Source of the DNA: Rhodospirillales bacterium
GTDB taxonomy: Bacteria; Pseudomonadota; Alphaproteobacteria; Acetobacterales; Acetobacteraceae
Direction: 5' to 3'
Length of the DNA: 9,749 nucleotides
Assembly (NCBI GenBank): GCA_015654825.1
Contig: JAATGE010000629.1
Coordinates: forward strand, 1 to 9,749
Shown here: positions 1-5,982 of the stretch, piece after piece
How positions within the stretch are numbered: the stretch's first letter is position 1
Layout of the letters: each line of letters opens with the position of its first letter
Notes under the pieces: model-generated
Databases searched by the model: none
Seen by the model: the letters and a program-made list of their open reading frames with translations, nothing else
What the model was told of the DNA's origin: nothing
Program-made: the position numbers and the translations under genes

Positions 1-582
1 CTGCGCCTCCAGCAGCGCGATCTGCCGCGCGGCGACGTCGAAGAACCCGGCCTCGGCAAGCCAGGCCGGCCACGCCTCGGTCACGATGCCGAGGAATTGC
101 AGCGTCACATTCCAGTGCTCGGCGAACTCGCGCCCGACGGCGTTCGGCAACGCCGCCCGCAAATCGACCTCCGCCCGCGCCGCCTCGTCCAGCAGCACGG
201 CCAGTTCCTCGGCCAGCATCCACGCCTGGTCGGAGGCCGTGGGCGCGCCGTGCCGGCCCCCCATGGCCAGGATGAGGCGCGCCAATACCGCAAGCCTTCT
301 GGTCGGCGGTACCGACGGCGGCACATCCAGCGCACCCTCCAGCGCCAGCTTTGCCTCGTCCAGGCCGCCCAGCGCCACGATGCGCGGCAGCAGCACCGGC
401 TTGCCGTCGGTCTGCCGCAGGAACGCCTCGGTCAGACCCCGCGCGGCGCGGCGGGTGGGTAGCAGCACAATGCCGTCGGCTATGCGCAACGGATCGCCGG
501 CAGCGCGCGACAGCCACCAGGAGGCAAGTGCGTCCAGGAAAGGGACACCAAACGGGATTGAGGAAAGCGAAGGCGAAGTCAT
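1..582 (-). CDS. addB: Double-strand break repair protein AddB, N-terminal part (cut by window edge)
   Basis: Reading from the ATG at 582 to the window edge gives 194 open codons. AddB is the nuclease/helicase-like partner of AddA in the AddAB complex, which processes double-strand ends for RecA loading. The N-terminus contains FGVPFLDALASWWL, then LLPTRRAARGLTEAFLR near residues 40-56 and LLPRIVALGG near 63-72. This is the pattern I recognise from the start of alphaproteobacterial AddB proteins (about 1000 aa). The iron-sulphur and nuclease parts would lie outside the window. The gene is on the same strand as murU and about 90 bases after it, the usual alphaproteobacterial murU-addB order, so co-transcription is plausible. 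The ATG follows an A/T-rich hairpin at 594-613. Family assignment is from motif recall, not a search. Confidence 0.85.
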   Translation of the reverse strand, partial: MTSPSLSSIPFGVPFLDALASWWLSRAAGDPLRIADGIVLLPTRRAARGLTEAFLRQTDGKPVLLPRIVALGGLDEAKLALEGALDVPPSVPPTRRLAVLARLILAMGGRHGAPTASDQAWMLAEELAVLLDEAARAEVDLRAALPNAVGREFAEHWNVTLQFLGIVTEAWPAWLAEAGFFDVAARQIALLEAQ

Positions 583-593
583 AGGAAGAAAGT

Positions 594-613
594 CTTCTTT
601 TTGAAAAAAGAAG
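594..613. promoter_or_regulatory. A/T-rich hairpin in the murU-addB gap
   Basis: CTTCTTTTT (594-602) pairs with AAAAAAGAAG (604-613) across a very small loop. It is a short A/T-only island in otherwise GC-rich DNA, 12 bases upstream of the addB ATG as read on the minus strand. It could sit in the addB leader or attenuate read-through from murU. I see no long U-run placed as in a classical terminator on that strand, so the role is open. Confidence 0.4.
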
Positions 614-673
614 CAAAAACTTTGGTTAATTGTTCCGGGTGCGGCGACGGCGATTGGGGGGCGGCGGTGGGGA

Positions 674-1408
674 TCATGTGGTGGCGCCGGTTACCTGCGC
701 GGTCAGCGCGTGCTCGGCTTCCGCCAAATCCTCGGGGCGGGACAGATGGAACCACAAGCCGTCATGCACCACGGCACCCAGCCGCCCGGCAGCGAGCGCG
801 CGATCCCACACCTGGTTCATCGAGAACCTGCCGGCCCCGAACCCAGCGAACAGCGCGGGCGTCGCCACCGTCACACCCGCATAGATGTAGGGTGCGACCT
901 CCCGCTCCTCGCGCCGCCTTGGCGCGCCTCGCCGGTCCAGGAAAAAATCGCCGGCCCCGACATCCGCCTGCACCAGGAACGTGCGGTGCACCAGGATGAC
1001 CCCATCGACGCTCCCATCCAGCGCCGCCGCCAACCGCCGCAGCGCCGGCCGCGGCCCGTCCAGCCAAACGCTGTCGCTATTGGCCACATAAAAGGCACCC
1101 GCGCCCAACAGGCCCTCCGCAAGCGCCGCCGCCACCGCCCCGCCGGTATCCAGCAAGTCCGCCTCAGGCCGCACCAATGTCGCCGGCGGCTCCTGCCGCG
1201 CCGCCAGGTGGGCGGCAATCTGCTCCGCCTGCCAGTGGGCATTGACCACCACGCGCTGCACGCCGGCCTCGGCCAGCCGATCAAGCGCATGATCCAACAA
1301 CGCTCGGTGCCCGAGCTTCAGCAGCGGCTTCGGCGTGTGATCGGTCAACGGCCGCATGCGCAGGCCATTTCCGGCGGCCAGCAACACGGCCTGAGTGATT
1401 TCCGTCAT
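674..1408 (-). CDS. murU: MurU-like nucleotidyltransferase (N-acetylmuramate-1-phosphate uridylyltransferase)
   Basis: 244 aa, a normal length for the family. MurU transfers UMP to MurNAc-1-phosphate in the cytoplasmic peptidoglycan-recycling bypass that leads to UDP-MurNAc. The nucleotide-binding signature LLAAGNGLRMRPLT lies at residues 9-22, followed by PKPLL at 26-30. DTGGAV is at 87-92, NSDSVW with the presumed metal-binding Asp112 at 110-115, and YIYAGV further on. In many alphaproteobacteria the order is tsaE-amgK-murU-addB. Here addB follows as expected, but the upstream neighbour is not the sugar kinase AmgK: a divergent 53-aa gene and mobile-looking DNA lie there instead. The ATG has only a GGGG very close upstream, conserved in all three murU 5' copies in the window. 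Related sugar-1-phosphate nucleotidyltransferases (for example mannose-1-phosphate guanylyltransferase-like) cannot be excluded by motif alone. Confidence 0.85.
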   Translation of the reverse strand: MTEITQAVLLAAGNGLRMRPLTDHTPKPLLKLGHRALLDHALDRLAEAGVQRVVVNAHWQAEQIAAHLAARQEPPATLVRPEADLLDTGGAVAAALAEGLLGAGAFYVANSDSVWLDGPRPALRRLAAALDGSVDGVILVHRTFLVQADVGAGDFFLDRRGAPRRREEREVAPYIYAGVTVATPALFAGFGAGRFSMNQVWDRALAAGRLGAVVHDGLWFHLSRPEDLAEAEHALTAQVTGATT

Positions 1409-1538
1409 GCCCCGTTTTCGCCCGCGGCGCCGTCGCAGCGCAAGGAAGGCCGCCCGGAAGTATCCGCCACGATTTCACCTGCCGTTAACGGACGTATGAG
1501 AAAAAGCGCAGCCGCAAAAATGTGCAGGAGTATCGAAA

Positions 1539-1700
1539 ATGTCTTCTATCCGTGCAGCCTCCAGTCAGGCCGCCTATCAGGCGCCCCCGCCGCGCCCGCC
1601 GGCAACTCCGAAGGTCGACGGCGACGGCGACCACGACAACAGCCCGCCCTCCGAAGCGTCGGGGAATTCTTCTCCCCGCGCGCTGAACGTAATCGCCTGA
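1539..1700 (+). CDS. 53-aa proline-rich, Asp/Gly-rich small protein, copy 1
   Basis: The ORF runs ATG (1539) to TGA (1698-1700) with AGGAG at 1526-1530, a good ribosome binding site. The peptide starts MSSIRAASSQAAYQAPPPRP, has an acidic core KVDGDGDHDNSPPSEAS (residues 25-41), and ends RALNVIA. It has no signal peptide or membrane segment and is probably partly disordered. A second copy of equal length occurs at 6324-6485. Of the codons that differ, I count about 13 silent and 9 changing, and the core is invariant, which points to selection on the protein. The gene is divergent from murU and followed by a GCAA-loop hairpin. I do not recognise a named family. The DGDGD stretch resembles a calcium-loop core, but no EF-hand or dockerin context is present. 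Confidence 0.75.
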   Translation: MSSIRAASSQAAYQAPPPRPPATPKVDGDGDHDNSPPSEASGNSSPRALNVIA

Positions 1701-1710
1701 TTTGGTGAAC

Positions 1711-1730
1711 GGGCCGGCGCAAGCCGGCCC
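1711..1730 (+). terminator. GCAA-tetraloop hairpin after small gene copy 1
   Basis: GGGCCGGC (1711-1718), loop GCAA, GCCGGCCC (1723-1730): a perfect 8-bp stem with a GNRA-type loop, 10 bases after the stop codon. No U-tract follows, so it may be a terminator, an RNA-stabilising element, or both. The equivalent hairpin after copy 2 keeps pairing through a compensatory change. Confidence 0.65.
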
Positions 1731-1772
1731 CATTGCCCATCAAAACATTCTTATCGCAGATCGCGGCAACGA

Positions 1773-1868
1773 GCCGTAGGGTGCAATGCCCCTTGCATTG
1801 CACCGCTCTTGCATCCAACCCGCCCCTTGTCACGATGGTGCGGTGCGAAGGGCATTGCACCCTACGGC
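1773..1868. repeat. MITE-like palindromic repeat, copy 1
   Basis: The ends are perfect 19-bp inverted repeats: GCCGTAGGGTGCAATGCCC (1773-1791) and its complement at 1850-1868. The interior contains a second, weaker inverted pair around GCACCGC. It has no coding capacity. Elements of the GTAGGGTGCAATGC type are widespread short palindromic repeats in proteobacteria (recall). A second copy in the same orientation lies at about 2914-3024. Confidence 0.8.
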
Positions 1869-1982
1869 TTGCTGCTTTGCGCCCACTCGCGTCAGTGCAA
1901 GCCCTCGCGGCCGCTCCCAACAACTGACGTTCCGGACGCCGAGGGCAGTCCCATCGACCCGGCGGAGGATCGAGGCGATTCG

Positions 1983-2011
1983 TTGACCCGCAACCGCGGC
2001 AGGTGTACACA
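1983..2011 (+). promoter_or_regulatory. Candidate promoter of the toxin-antitoxin module
   Basis: TTGACC (1983-1988), a 17-base spacer, then TACACA (2006-2011). The -35 is near consensus and the -10 is weak. The -10 overlaps the TGTACA operator site, as expected for an autorepressed module. Confidence 0.45.
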
Positions 2012-2024
2012 TTCGGTGTCCACA
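2003..2024 (+). promoter_or_regulatory. YefM-like operator: TGTACA and TGTCCA half-sites
   Basis: GTGTACAC (2003-2010) and GTGTCCAC (2016-2023) are spaced 13 bases apart, just upstream of the antitoxin start. The Escherichia coli YefM-YoeB operator is built from TGTACA repeats about one helical turn apart (established). The antitoxin here has the Phd/YefM fold signature, so autorepression at this site is a direct prediction. Confidence 0.6.
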
Positions 2025-2038
2025 TAGGGGCTTGTGTT

Positions 2039-2314
2039 GTGGCTGACCAGGAGAAAACGCCAAAACCTCCGGCGAAGCGGATCGGCGTGCGTGAGTTCCG
2101 TGGGAATTTTTCCGCCTTTATGCGCCAGGTCCGCCACGGCGCCTCGTTTATCGTGACATCGCGCGACGAAGCGGTAGCGATCATTCAGCCCCCGCAACCA
2201 CCCGCGCGACCGCGCCGGCAGCCGGGCACCCTGCGTGGAAAAATCCACATGGCGCCGGACTTCGATACCCTGCCTTCGGAGATTCTGGCTGCCATGGACG
2301 GCAGCCAGGCGTGA
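2039..2314 (+). CDS. Type II antitoxin, Phd/YefM family
   Basis: 91 aa from a GTG at 2039, preceded by GGGG at 2027-2030. An upstream in-frame GTG at 2003 would add 12 residues but lies inside the putative operator and has no ribosome site, so I prefer 2039. Residues near 14-52 (RIGVREFRGNFSAFMRQVRHGASFIVTSRDEAVAII, given here as a reading of about 36 residues split as RIGVREFRGNF / SAFMRQVRHGASF / IVTSRDEAVAII) match the DNA-binding N-terminal part of Phd/YefM antitoxins. The C-terminal tail would wrap the toxin. The stop overlaps the toxin start by four bases (GTGA), indicating translational coupling. It is expected to neutralise the downstream PIN RNase and to repress its own promoter together with it. 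Confidence 0.88.
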   Translation: MADQEKTPKPPAKRIGVREFRGNFSAFMRQVRHGASFIVTSRDEAVAIIQPPQPPARPRRQPGTLRGKIHMAPDFDTLPSEILAAMDGSQA

Positions 2315-2703
2315 GGCTGCTGCTCGACACGCATGCCCTGCTTTGGTGGCTCTCCGATGATGCCGAGCTCGGTCAATATGTCCGCGACCTCATCGCCGAC
2401 CCGGCGAACGACGTTCTCGTATCCGTCGTTTCGCTCTGGGAAATTCAGGTGAAGGTGCGTGTTGGCAAGCTGACGGCCGACCTGCCGGCCATCCTTAACG
2501 AGATCGAGGCACAGGCGTTCGAGCTGGTTCCCATCAGCCAGGCGCACCTGTTACGCCTTGGCACCTTGCCCGTGCACCATAGAGATCCGTTCGATCATCT
2601 ACTGATCGCCCAAGCGATCGTTGAGGCAGCAATTTTCGTCTCGGAGGACCGCCACATCCCGGCCTACGCCGTGCAGGTCGTGCCGTGCTCGAAGTCAAGC
2701 TAG
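2311..2703 (+). CDS. PIN-domain ribonuclease toxin (VapC-like)
   Basis: 130 aa, normal PIN toxin length, starting at a GTG that overlaps the antitoxin stop. PIN toxins are Mg-dependent RNases cleaving tRNA or rRNA. The acidic site is visible: Asp6 in LLLDTHALLWWL, Glu44 in SLWEIQVK, Asp92/Asp95 in HRDPFDHLLIAQA, and Asp113 in SEDRHIPAY. The set appears complete, so the toxin is probably active. The SLWEI and RDPFD pattern is typical of the VapC subgroup paired with Phd/YefM-type antitoxins. The pair is bracketed by two MITE-like repeats in the same orientation. Confidence 0.9.
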   Translation: MRLLLDTHALLWWLSDDAELGQYVRDLIADPANDVLVSVVSLWEIQVKVRVGKLTADLPAILNEIEAQAFELVPISQAHLLRLGTLPVHHRDPFDHLLIAQAIVEAAIFVSEDRHIPAYAVQVVPCSKSS

Positions 2704-2855
2704 CAATGGTTTGACCAGCCGCGCCATTCCGAACTGCGGTCCACGTCCATCACCCGCCCCATCGCTTTGGCGGCTTTGCGCCCCTCCCAGCCGACCGCGC
2801 GCTTGAGCCACAAGGGTAGGGCGTGCTCCAGCACGCCAACGCAAGCAAGCCACAC
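2700..2855 (-). other. Possible small ORF or gene remnant, 51 codons
   Basis: On the minus strand a frame runs from a GTG at 2855 to TAG at 2700-2702, its stop overlapping the toxin stop. The peptide begins with a hydrophobic stretch (VWLACVGVLEHALPLWL), followed by a basic helix-like part (KRAVGWEGRKAAKAMGRVMD) and WRGWSNHC at the end. The composition looks protein-like but I recognise no family. The 5' half coincides with a palindromic element, so the frame may be a decayed gene tail. It has no convincing ribosome site. Confidence 0.25.
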
Positions 2856-2863
2856 GCCTACCC
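2814..2863. repeat. Short palindromic element
   Basis: The outer inverted repeat is GGGTAGG-g-CGTG (2814-2825) against CACGCCTACCC (2853-2863). A separate inner hairpin is GGCGTGC (2820-2826), loop TCCA, GCACGCC (2831-2837). The form is REP-like. It lies between the toxin gene and the second MITE-like repeat and could also end toxin transcription. Confidence 0.5.
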
Positions 2864-2913
2864 CTGATTGAATGGCTTATGTTGATGGGCTAACGCCCCT
2901 CTGCAATTGTGCC

Positions 2914-3024
2914 CAGCAAGCAGCAGGGTGCAATGCCCTTGCATTGCACCGCTTTTCAAGCCACCCCGCTCTCCTTGTCACGATGGTGCAATGCAAAGGG
3001 CATTCCACCCTACGGCTTTGCTGC
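2914..3024. repeat. MITE-like palindromic repeat, copy 2, abutting a murU fragment
   Basis: The core GGGTGCAATGCCC near 2926 and its near-complement GGGCATTCCACCC before 3011 form the ends, and TTGCATTGCACC / GGTGCAATGCAA forms a second inner arm. The interior shares CCTTGTCACGATGGTGC with copy 1 in the same orientation. Outer flanks CAGCAAGC and GCTTTGCTG may belong to the element. The left end has lost CCGTA relative to copy 1. The right end meets the murU-derived segment at about 3021. Confidence 0.75.
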
Positions 3025-3236
3025 CGCGCCGCCAGGTGGGCGGCGATCTGCTCGGCCTGCCAGTGCGCATTGACGACAACATGCTGCACGCCGGCCCCGG
3101 CCAGCCGGTCCAGCGCGTGGTCCAGCAGGGCACGATGGCCGAGCTGCAGCAGCGGCTTCGGCGTATGGTCCGTCAGCGGCCGCATCCGCAGCCCAAGTCC
3201 GGCGGCCAGCAGCACCGCCTGAGTGATATCCGTCAT
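3021..3236 (-). pseudogene. Truncated 5' end of murU, copy 2
   Basis: This segment aligns without gaps to 1193-1408 of the intact gene and encodes the first 72 residues, with the LLAAGLGLRMRPLT nucleotide-binding motif. There are 5 amino-acid differences and 23 silent codon differences from copy 1. Homology continues upstream of the ATG to about 3281. After residue 72 the frame runs into the MITE-like repeat and stops at 2877, giving a 119-aa chimera that lacks the active-site and sugar-binding parts. It cannot be a working uridylyltransferase. Confidence 0.85.
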
Positions 3237-3302
3237 CCCCGATTTTCGCCCATGGCGCCGTCGCAGCGCAAGGAAGGCCCGCGGCTAAGCGCGCCGCGAG
3301 GG

Positions 3303-4331
3303 TCAGAGATGCGTGAAGCGCGAGTACGGGATTGGCGGTTCTAATTCGCTCGGATCGAACGGGTTGCTACGGGACACGGTAGAGCCGATCGCCACGGCCA
3401 CGCCGTCTGCTCCAAAGTGGACGCCGCGGAGGTACAAGTAGCAGAAGCTGCTGACCGGATCGCCGCAGCGGTCAATTTTGAAACGCGTTGTCTTGGGCTG
3501 CGATCCGGACAAATCGACCATGACGAGCTGGATCGCGGCGCTCGGCGGCACGTCTTCCGAGGCGCGCACGTTGCCCTCGTGTAGCGCGCCGGCGGATATC
3601 GGGTCACCGGGATAGGCATTGTCCAGGAACAGAACTCTCTTTGAATCGGGAGACCAGAAAAAGTACGACGGGAACATATGCGTAATCGGAATATTGTCGC
3701 GCCGGGATCGTGCCAGGGTGCGGCTGGCCGGAAACACCAGATGGCCGACATCTCCTAACGGGTCGATTATTCGGCCGCGATTGGCGTCCCGGTTTGCCGC
3801 TGGGCTGGCGTCGGCATCGTAAATCATCGCGAAATTGCTGGATTGCACTTCGTCGACGCCGTGCTCCGGGAAGAATTTCTTGTACACCACATAGCGGTGG
3901 TCAGGTGATGTCGTGGCCTCTGAGCAAAGAAAGCTGTCGATAATCTGGCCGACCCGGAGATCCAGGATATAGACGAGGTTGCTGCTGCCGCCCGCTCTGG
4001 CGGTGATGATAATGTTGCCGCCGGGCGTCCTGGCATATCGGATAACGTTACCGGGATAATGTGGCAACTCCACCGCTCGTTCGGGTAAAGCGCCGGTGCG
4101 AATGAACAGCAGAGTGACCGCATGCGGCCCCGGCGCGACACGCAGGTGCGTTGTGCCGTCATCGTAGCTGGCGGAGTAGTCAGCTATGATCACCAGGGGG
4201 GCCGGCGACGGTGGTGGCGACTGACCGTGGCCAGCAGACGCGGAACCGAGAAGCACGCAGCCGGACAGAACTGCTGTAGTCGCCGTTTGGTGCAAGGAAC
4301 GGCAACCGAGCGAGCCGATGTTTGGTCTCAT
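3303..4331 (-). CDS. Exported beta-propeller-like protein of unknown function
   Basis: 342 aa from the ATG at 4331, which has GGAG about 8 bases upstream. A longer start at 4403 would add 24 residues inside the preceding gene, so I reject it. Residues 16-33 (TATTAVLSGCVLLGSASA) form a signal-peptide core with likely cleavage before SPPPSPAP. An LSGC lipobox-like string is present, but hydrophobicity continues after the Cys, so a lipoprotein is less likely. SPDHRYVVYKK (142-152) and WSPDSKRVLFLD (226-237) are PD40/TolB-type beta-propeller strand signatures. The start codon overlaps the upstream stop (ATGA), indicating translational coupling. Likely periplasmic or extracellular; I cannot name a function. 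The region looks less GC-rich than its flanks, consistent with acquisition. Confidence 0.75.
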   Translation of the reverse strand: MRPNIGSLGCRSLHQTATTAVLSGCVLLGSASAGHGQSPPPSPAPLVIIADYSASYDDGTTHLRVAPGPHAVTLLFIRTGALPERAVELPHYPGNVIRYARTPGGNIIITARAGGSSNLVYILDLRVGQIIDSFLCSEATTSPDHRYVVYKKFFPEHGVDEVQSSNFAMIYDADASPAANRDANRGRIIDPLGDVGHLVFPASRTLARSRRDNIPITHMFPSYFFWSPDSKRVLFLDNAYPGDPISAGALHEGNVRASEDVPPSAAIQLVMVDLSGSQPKTTRFKIDRCGDPVSSFCYLYLRGVHFGADGVAVAIGSTVSRSNPFDPSELEPPIPYSRFTHL

Positions 4332-4738
4332 TGCGACTCTCCACGGGTATTGGCCGTCCAAAACGGACTTCCGGCAACATCCGCAATCGAGTGAGCGTTG
4401 CACGCGGTATTTGTTGTATAATTATCAACGTGTGCGTCGGCACCGTCGTTCTGACCAGTGTCACCGCATGCTGGGCACAGATCTGCATTTGTCTTAACGA
4501 ATTGGTTTGAATTGCCACTGTTAACCGCGAGGAAGTTGTTATTGCACTTTGGGTCCTTGGCGGGGTTTCGCGGATCGCCCGTCCTGTAATGCCCAAAAAG
4601 TGGATATGCGGCAACCGTCGTGTTGCTGAGCTGGGTGTTGCAGGCGCCGGTAACGGACGAAACTTCAACAAATGTGTTTGTGTCGTCGGCGCCGGGTGGG
4701 ACCCGGATCGGTATTCCACCACGGTGAAAATTCATCAT
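4328..4738 (-). CDS. 3' part of a frameshifted exported-protein gene (Cys-rich)
   Basis: 136 codons from ATGATG at 4738 to TGA at 4328. The peptide is Asn/Thr/Gly-rich with several cysteines (ACNTQL, PKCNNN, DLCPACGD, TACNAH), suiting an exported disulphide-containing domain. There is no signal peptide and no convincing ribosome site at 4738. Its 5' end overlaps the preceding gene in another frame. Reading one T fewer in the TTTT run near 4726-4730 joins the two into a single protein of about 408 aa running through YDEF-HRGGIPIRVPPGADD. I infer one gene split by a frameshift, real or from sequencing. The stop overlaps the start of the beta-propeller gene. Confidence 0.6.
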   Translation of the reverse strand: MMNFHRGGIPIRVPPGADDTNTFVEVSSVTGACNTQLSNTTVAAYPLFGHYRTGDPRNPAKDPKCNNNFLAVNSGNSNQFVKTNADLCPACGDTGQNDGADAHVDNYTTNTACNAHSIADVAGSPFWTANTRGESQ

Positions 4739-5555
4739 ACAGGCCGGGATTCAGTCCGTCCGCCAGGAAATCCGAGATTTGCGGCCTTGTCAGAGCTTCC
4801 GTGTGCTTCCCTTCTTCCACGAAGTTGTAGGGCCCGCCGATGGTCTCTAGGTAAGATTCGTCGTCCAGGTTGTCAACCAAAGTCACCGTAACGCTCCCGG
4901 CGTATCCAGTGCTGTGGTATGGCGCATTCAGCGTAACCTTGAACGCGTTAGCGACAAGATCCGCCGAATCGGCAATCACCTCAACATCGGGGGTAATCGC
5001 GAGGCCCCGCTCGGCAACGTAGCGGAAATCGCCAAACGCGAATGGCCCTCCGTCGTCATCGATGACGGACAGGAACCGAGAGAGCCGCACGCCGCTGCCG
5101 ACAAAGCCGAAGAATGCCGCACCACCGTTGCCCGACACCGCCTTCGTGATGGATTGCCCATCGTCGAGCTTGACCGTAATCCGCTCGGTCCGCAAGGCCT
5201 GCGGTTGGACAAAGAGTCCGAACGCCGTCACGCCCCCCAAGGTCAATCGACGCCGGACGGAACCCCGCCCTGTCCAGACAACCTCGCCCTTGTAACCGCA
5301 GCACCAAGTCGCCCATTCCCGGCCGGACTTGAGTGCGATTCCACTTCCATAGGCAACATTGCCGCCTGCAAGCGAGGTGGCTGCGTCGCCATAGCCAGAA
5401 GTAACCTCCGCAGGGTTTCCTAGCGCCGTAGCGGCGAGTTCCCATGTCACGAGCGAATCCGTCAGCAACGTTCGCTGCGAAGGTTGGGCGATACTCAATC
5501 CAGTGCTTGCAACTAGAACGGCAGGAAGCAAAAATGTGAGCCGCCACGTTAACAT
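4665..5555 (-). CDS. Exported protein of unknown function, 5' part, likely frameshifted
   Basis: 296 aa from the ATG at 5555 with GAGGT 6 bases upstream. A start at 5621 is possible but lacks a ribosome site and would bury the signal peptide. MLTWRLTFLLPAVLVASTGL followed by SIAQ is a typical Sec signal peptide. The mature part is rich in Gly, Thr and Ser, with beta-strand-like blocks such as GGVTAFGLFVQP and NGGAAFFGFVGSG. These resemble beta-sandwich domains of secreted or PEP-CTERM-type proteins, but no sorting signal is seen. The last ~17 residues (WWNTDPGPTRRRRHKHIC) are abruptly basic and unlike the rest, as expected downstream of a frameshift. The true continuation is in the frame ending at 4328. 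First gene of the operon. Confidence 0.7.
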   Translation of the reverse strand: MLTWRLTFLLPAVLVASTGLSIAQPSQRTLLTDSLVTWELAATALGNPAEVTSGYGDAATSLAGGNVAYGSGIALKSGREWATWCCGYKGEVVWTGRGSVRRRLTLGGVTAFGLFVQPQALRTERITVKLDDGQSITKAVSGNGGAAFFGFVGSGVRLSRFLSVIDDDGGPFAFGDFRYVAERGLAITPDVEVIADSADLVANAFKVTLNAPYHSTGYAGSVTVTLVDNLDDESYLETIGGPYNFVEEGKHTEALTRPQISDFLADGLNPGLYDEFSPWWNTDPGPTRRRRHKHIC

Positions 5556-5640
5556 CGCTACCTCATCAGTCACCTGCGATGTGGTTGGGTAATCGATTCC
5601 AACGGCGACCGCAATAGACAATTTTCGGTCGGGCGATTCC

Positions 5641-5835
5641 GATCATAGCGCGGAGCTGTCGATACATATTATTCTACCCGGCGCACCCTGAGAACACACC
5701 ATAGTTGCCGACGCCGGTTCGCAGGCGTTACGCCCTCCGCGACGGACGGATATTCCTGCAAAATCAAGCGCCGCTAGCCTCCGCCTGGGCTCGCGTCTCT
5801 GGTCGCGCTTGCCTTCGATCACCAGCAGGCTAGAG
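5641..5835 (-). pseudogene. Degenerate 3' fragment of a phaZ-like PHA depolymerase gene
   Basis: Translated with frame changes, this stretch matches the last ~67 residues of the intact depolymerase at 6895-8106. SSLLVIEGKRD corresponds to TSLLVVEGERD, LAALD to MAALD, then NYGVFSG to HYGVFSG and YRQLRAMI to YPKLRAMI. An in-frame stop falls between them (after GVFSGCAG), at least one frameshift is present, and the catalytic His is replaced by Asn. The nearest intact gene is well diverged, so the source may be another paralogue or strain. It abuts the third murU 5' end. Confidence 0.85.
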
Positions 5836-5876
5836 CCGAGCAACGGGGTCGGCGGCGAATGTGACAGTTGTATATT

Positions 5877-5901
5877 GCCTCCGGTTACAAAACTCGGAGG
5901 C
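5877..5901. repeat. Small inverted repeat between phaZ and murU fragments
   Basis: GCCTCCG (5877-5883) and CGGAGGC (5895-5901) form a 7-bp stem with an 11-base loop. GACAGTTG occurs on both sides (about 5863-5870 and 5903-5910). Nothing else is recognisable between 5836 and 5982. Confidence 0.35.
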
Positions 5902-5982
5902 CGACAGTTGGACAGAATTGCTGTGCACCGTCCGGCGCAGGCGATGCCGATCAAATCGCCTGATAGCCACTTTCATTGCAAC

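Noticed and set aside
86..604. 172-codon plus-strand ORF opposite addB
   Set aside because: Ser/Arg/Ala-rich low-complexity shadow; the minus strand reads as AddB.
710..1708. Long plus-strand ORF of 332 codons opposite murU
   Set aside because: It is the antisense frame of murU, with Arg/Gln/His-rich composition, and it runs through both murU and the micro-protein gene. GC-rich DNA gives such open shadows.
1785..2063. Several short ORFs on both strands upstream of the antitoxin
   Set aside because: They lie in the palindromic repeat and promoter region, have no ribosome sites, and overlap each other in all frames.
1773..3024. CRISPR-like array from the repeated GGTGCAATGC words
   Set aside because: There are only two palindromic elements about 1 kb apart, with no regular short spacers and no cas genes.
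4331..4403. Longer start for the beta-propeller-like protein
   Set aside because: It would place 24 Cys/Arg-containing residues before the signal peptide and lacks a ribosome site; the ATG at 4331 has one and overlaps the upstream stop.
5643..5954. 103-codon minus-strand ORF as a separate gene
   Set aside because: Its C-terminal part is a frameshifted reading of the phaZ 3' fragment, and the N-terminal part has no start signal or motif.
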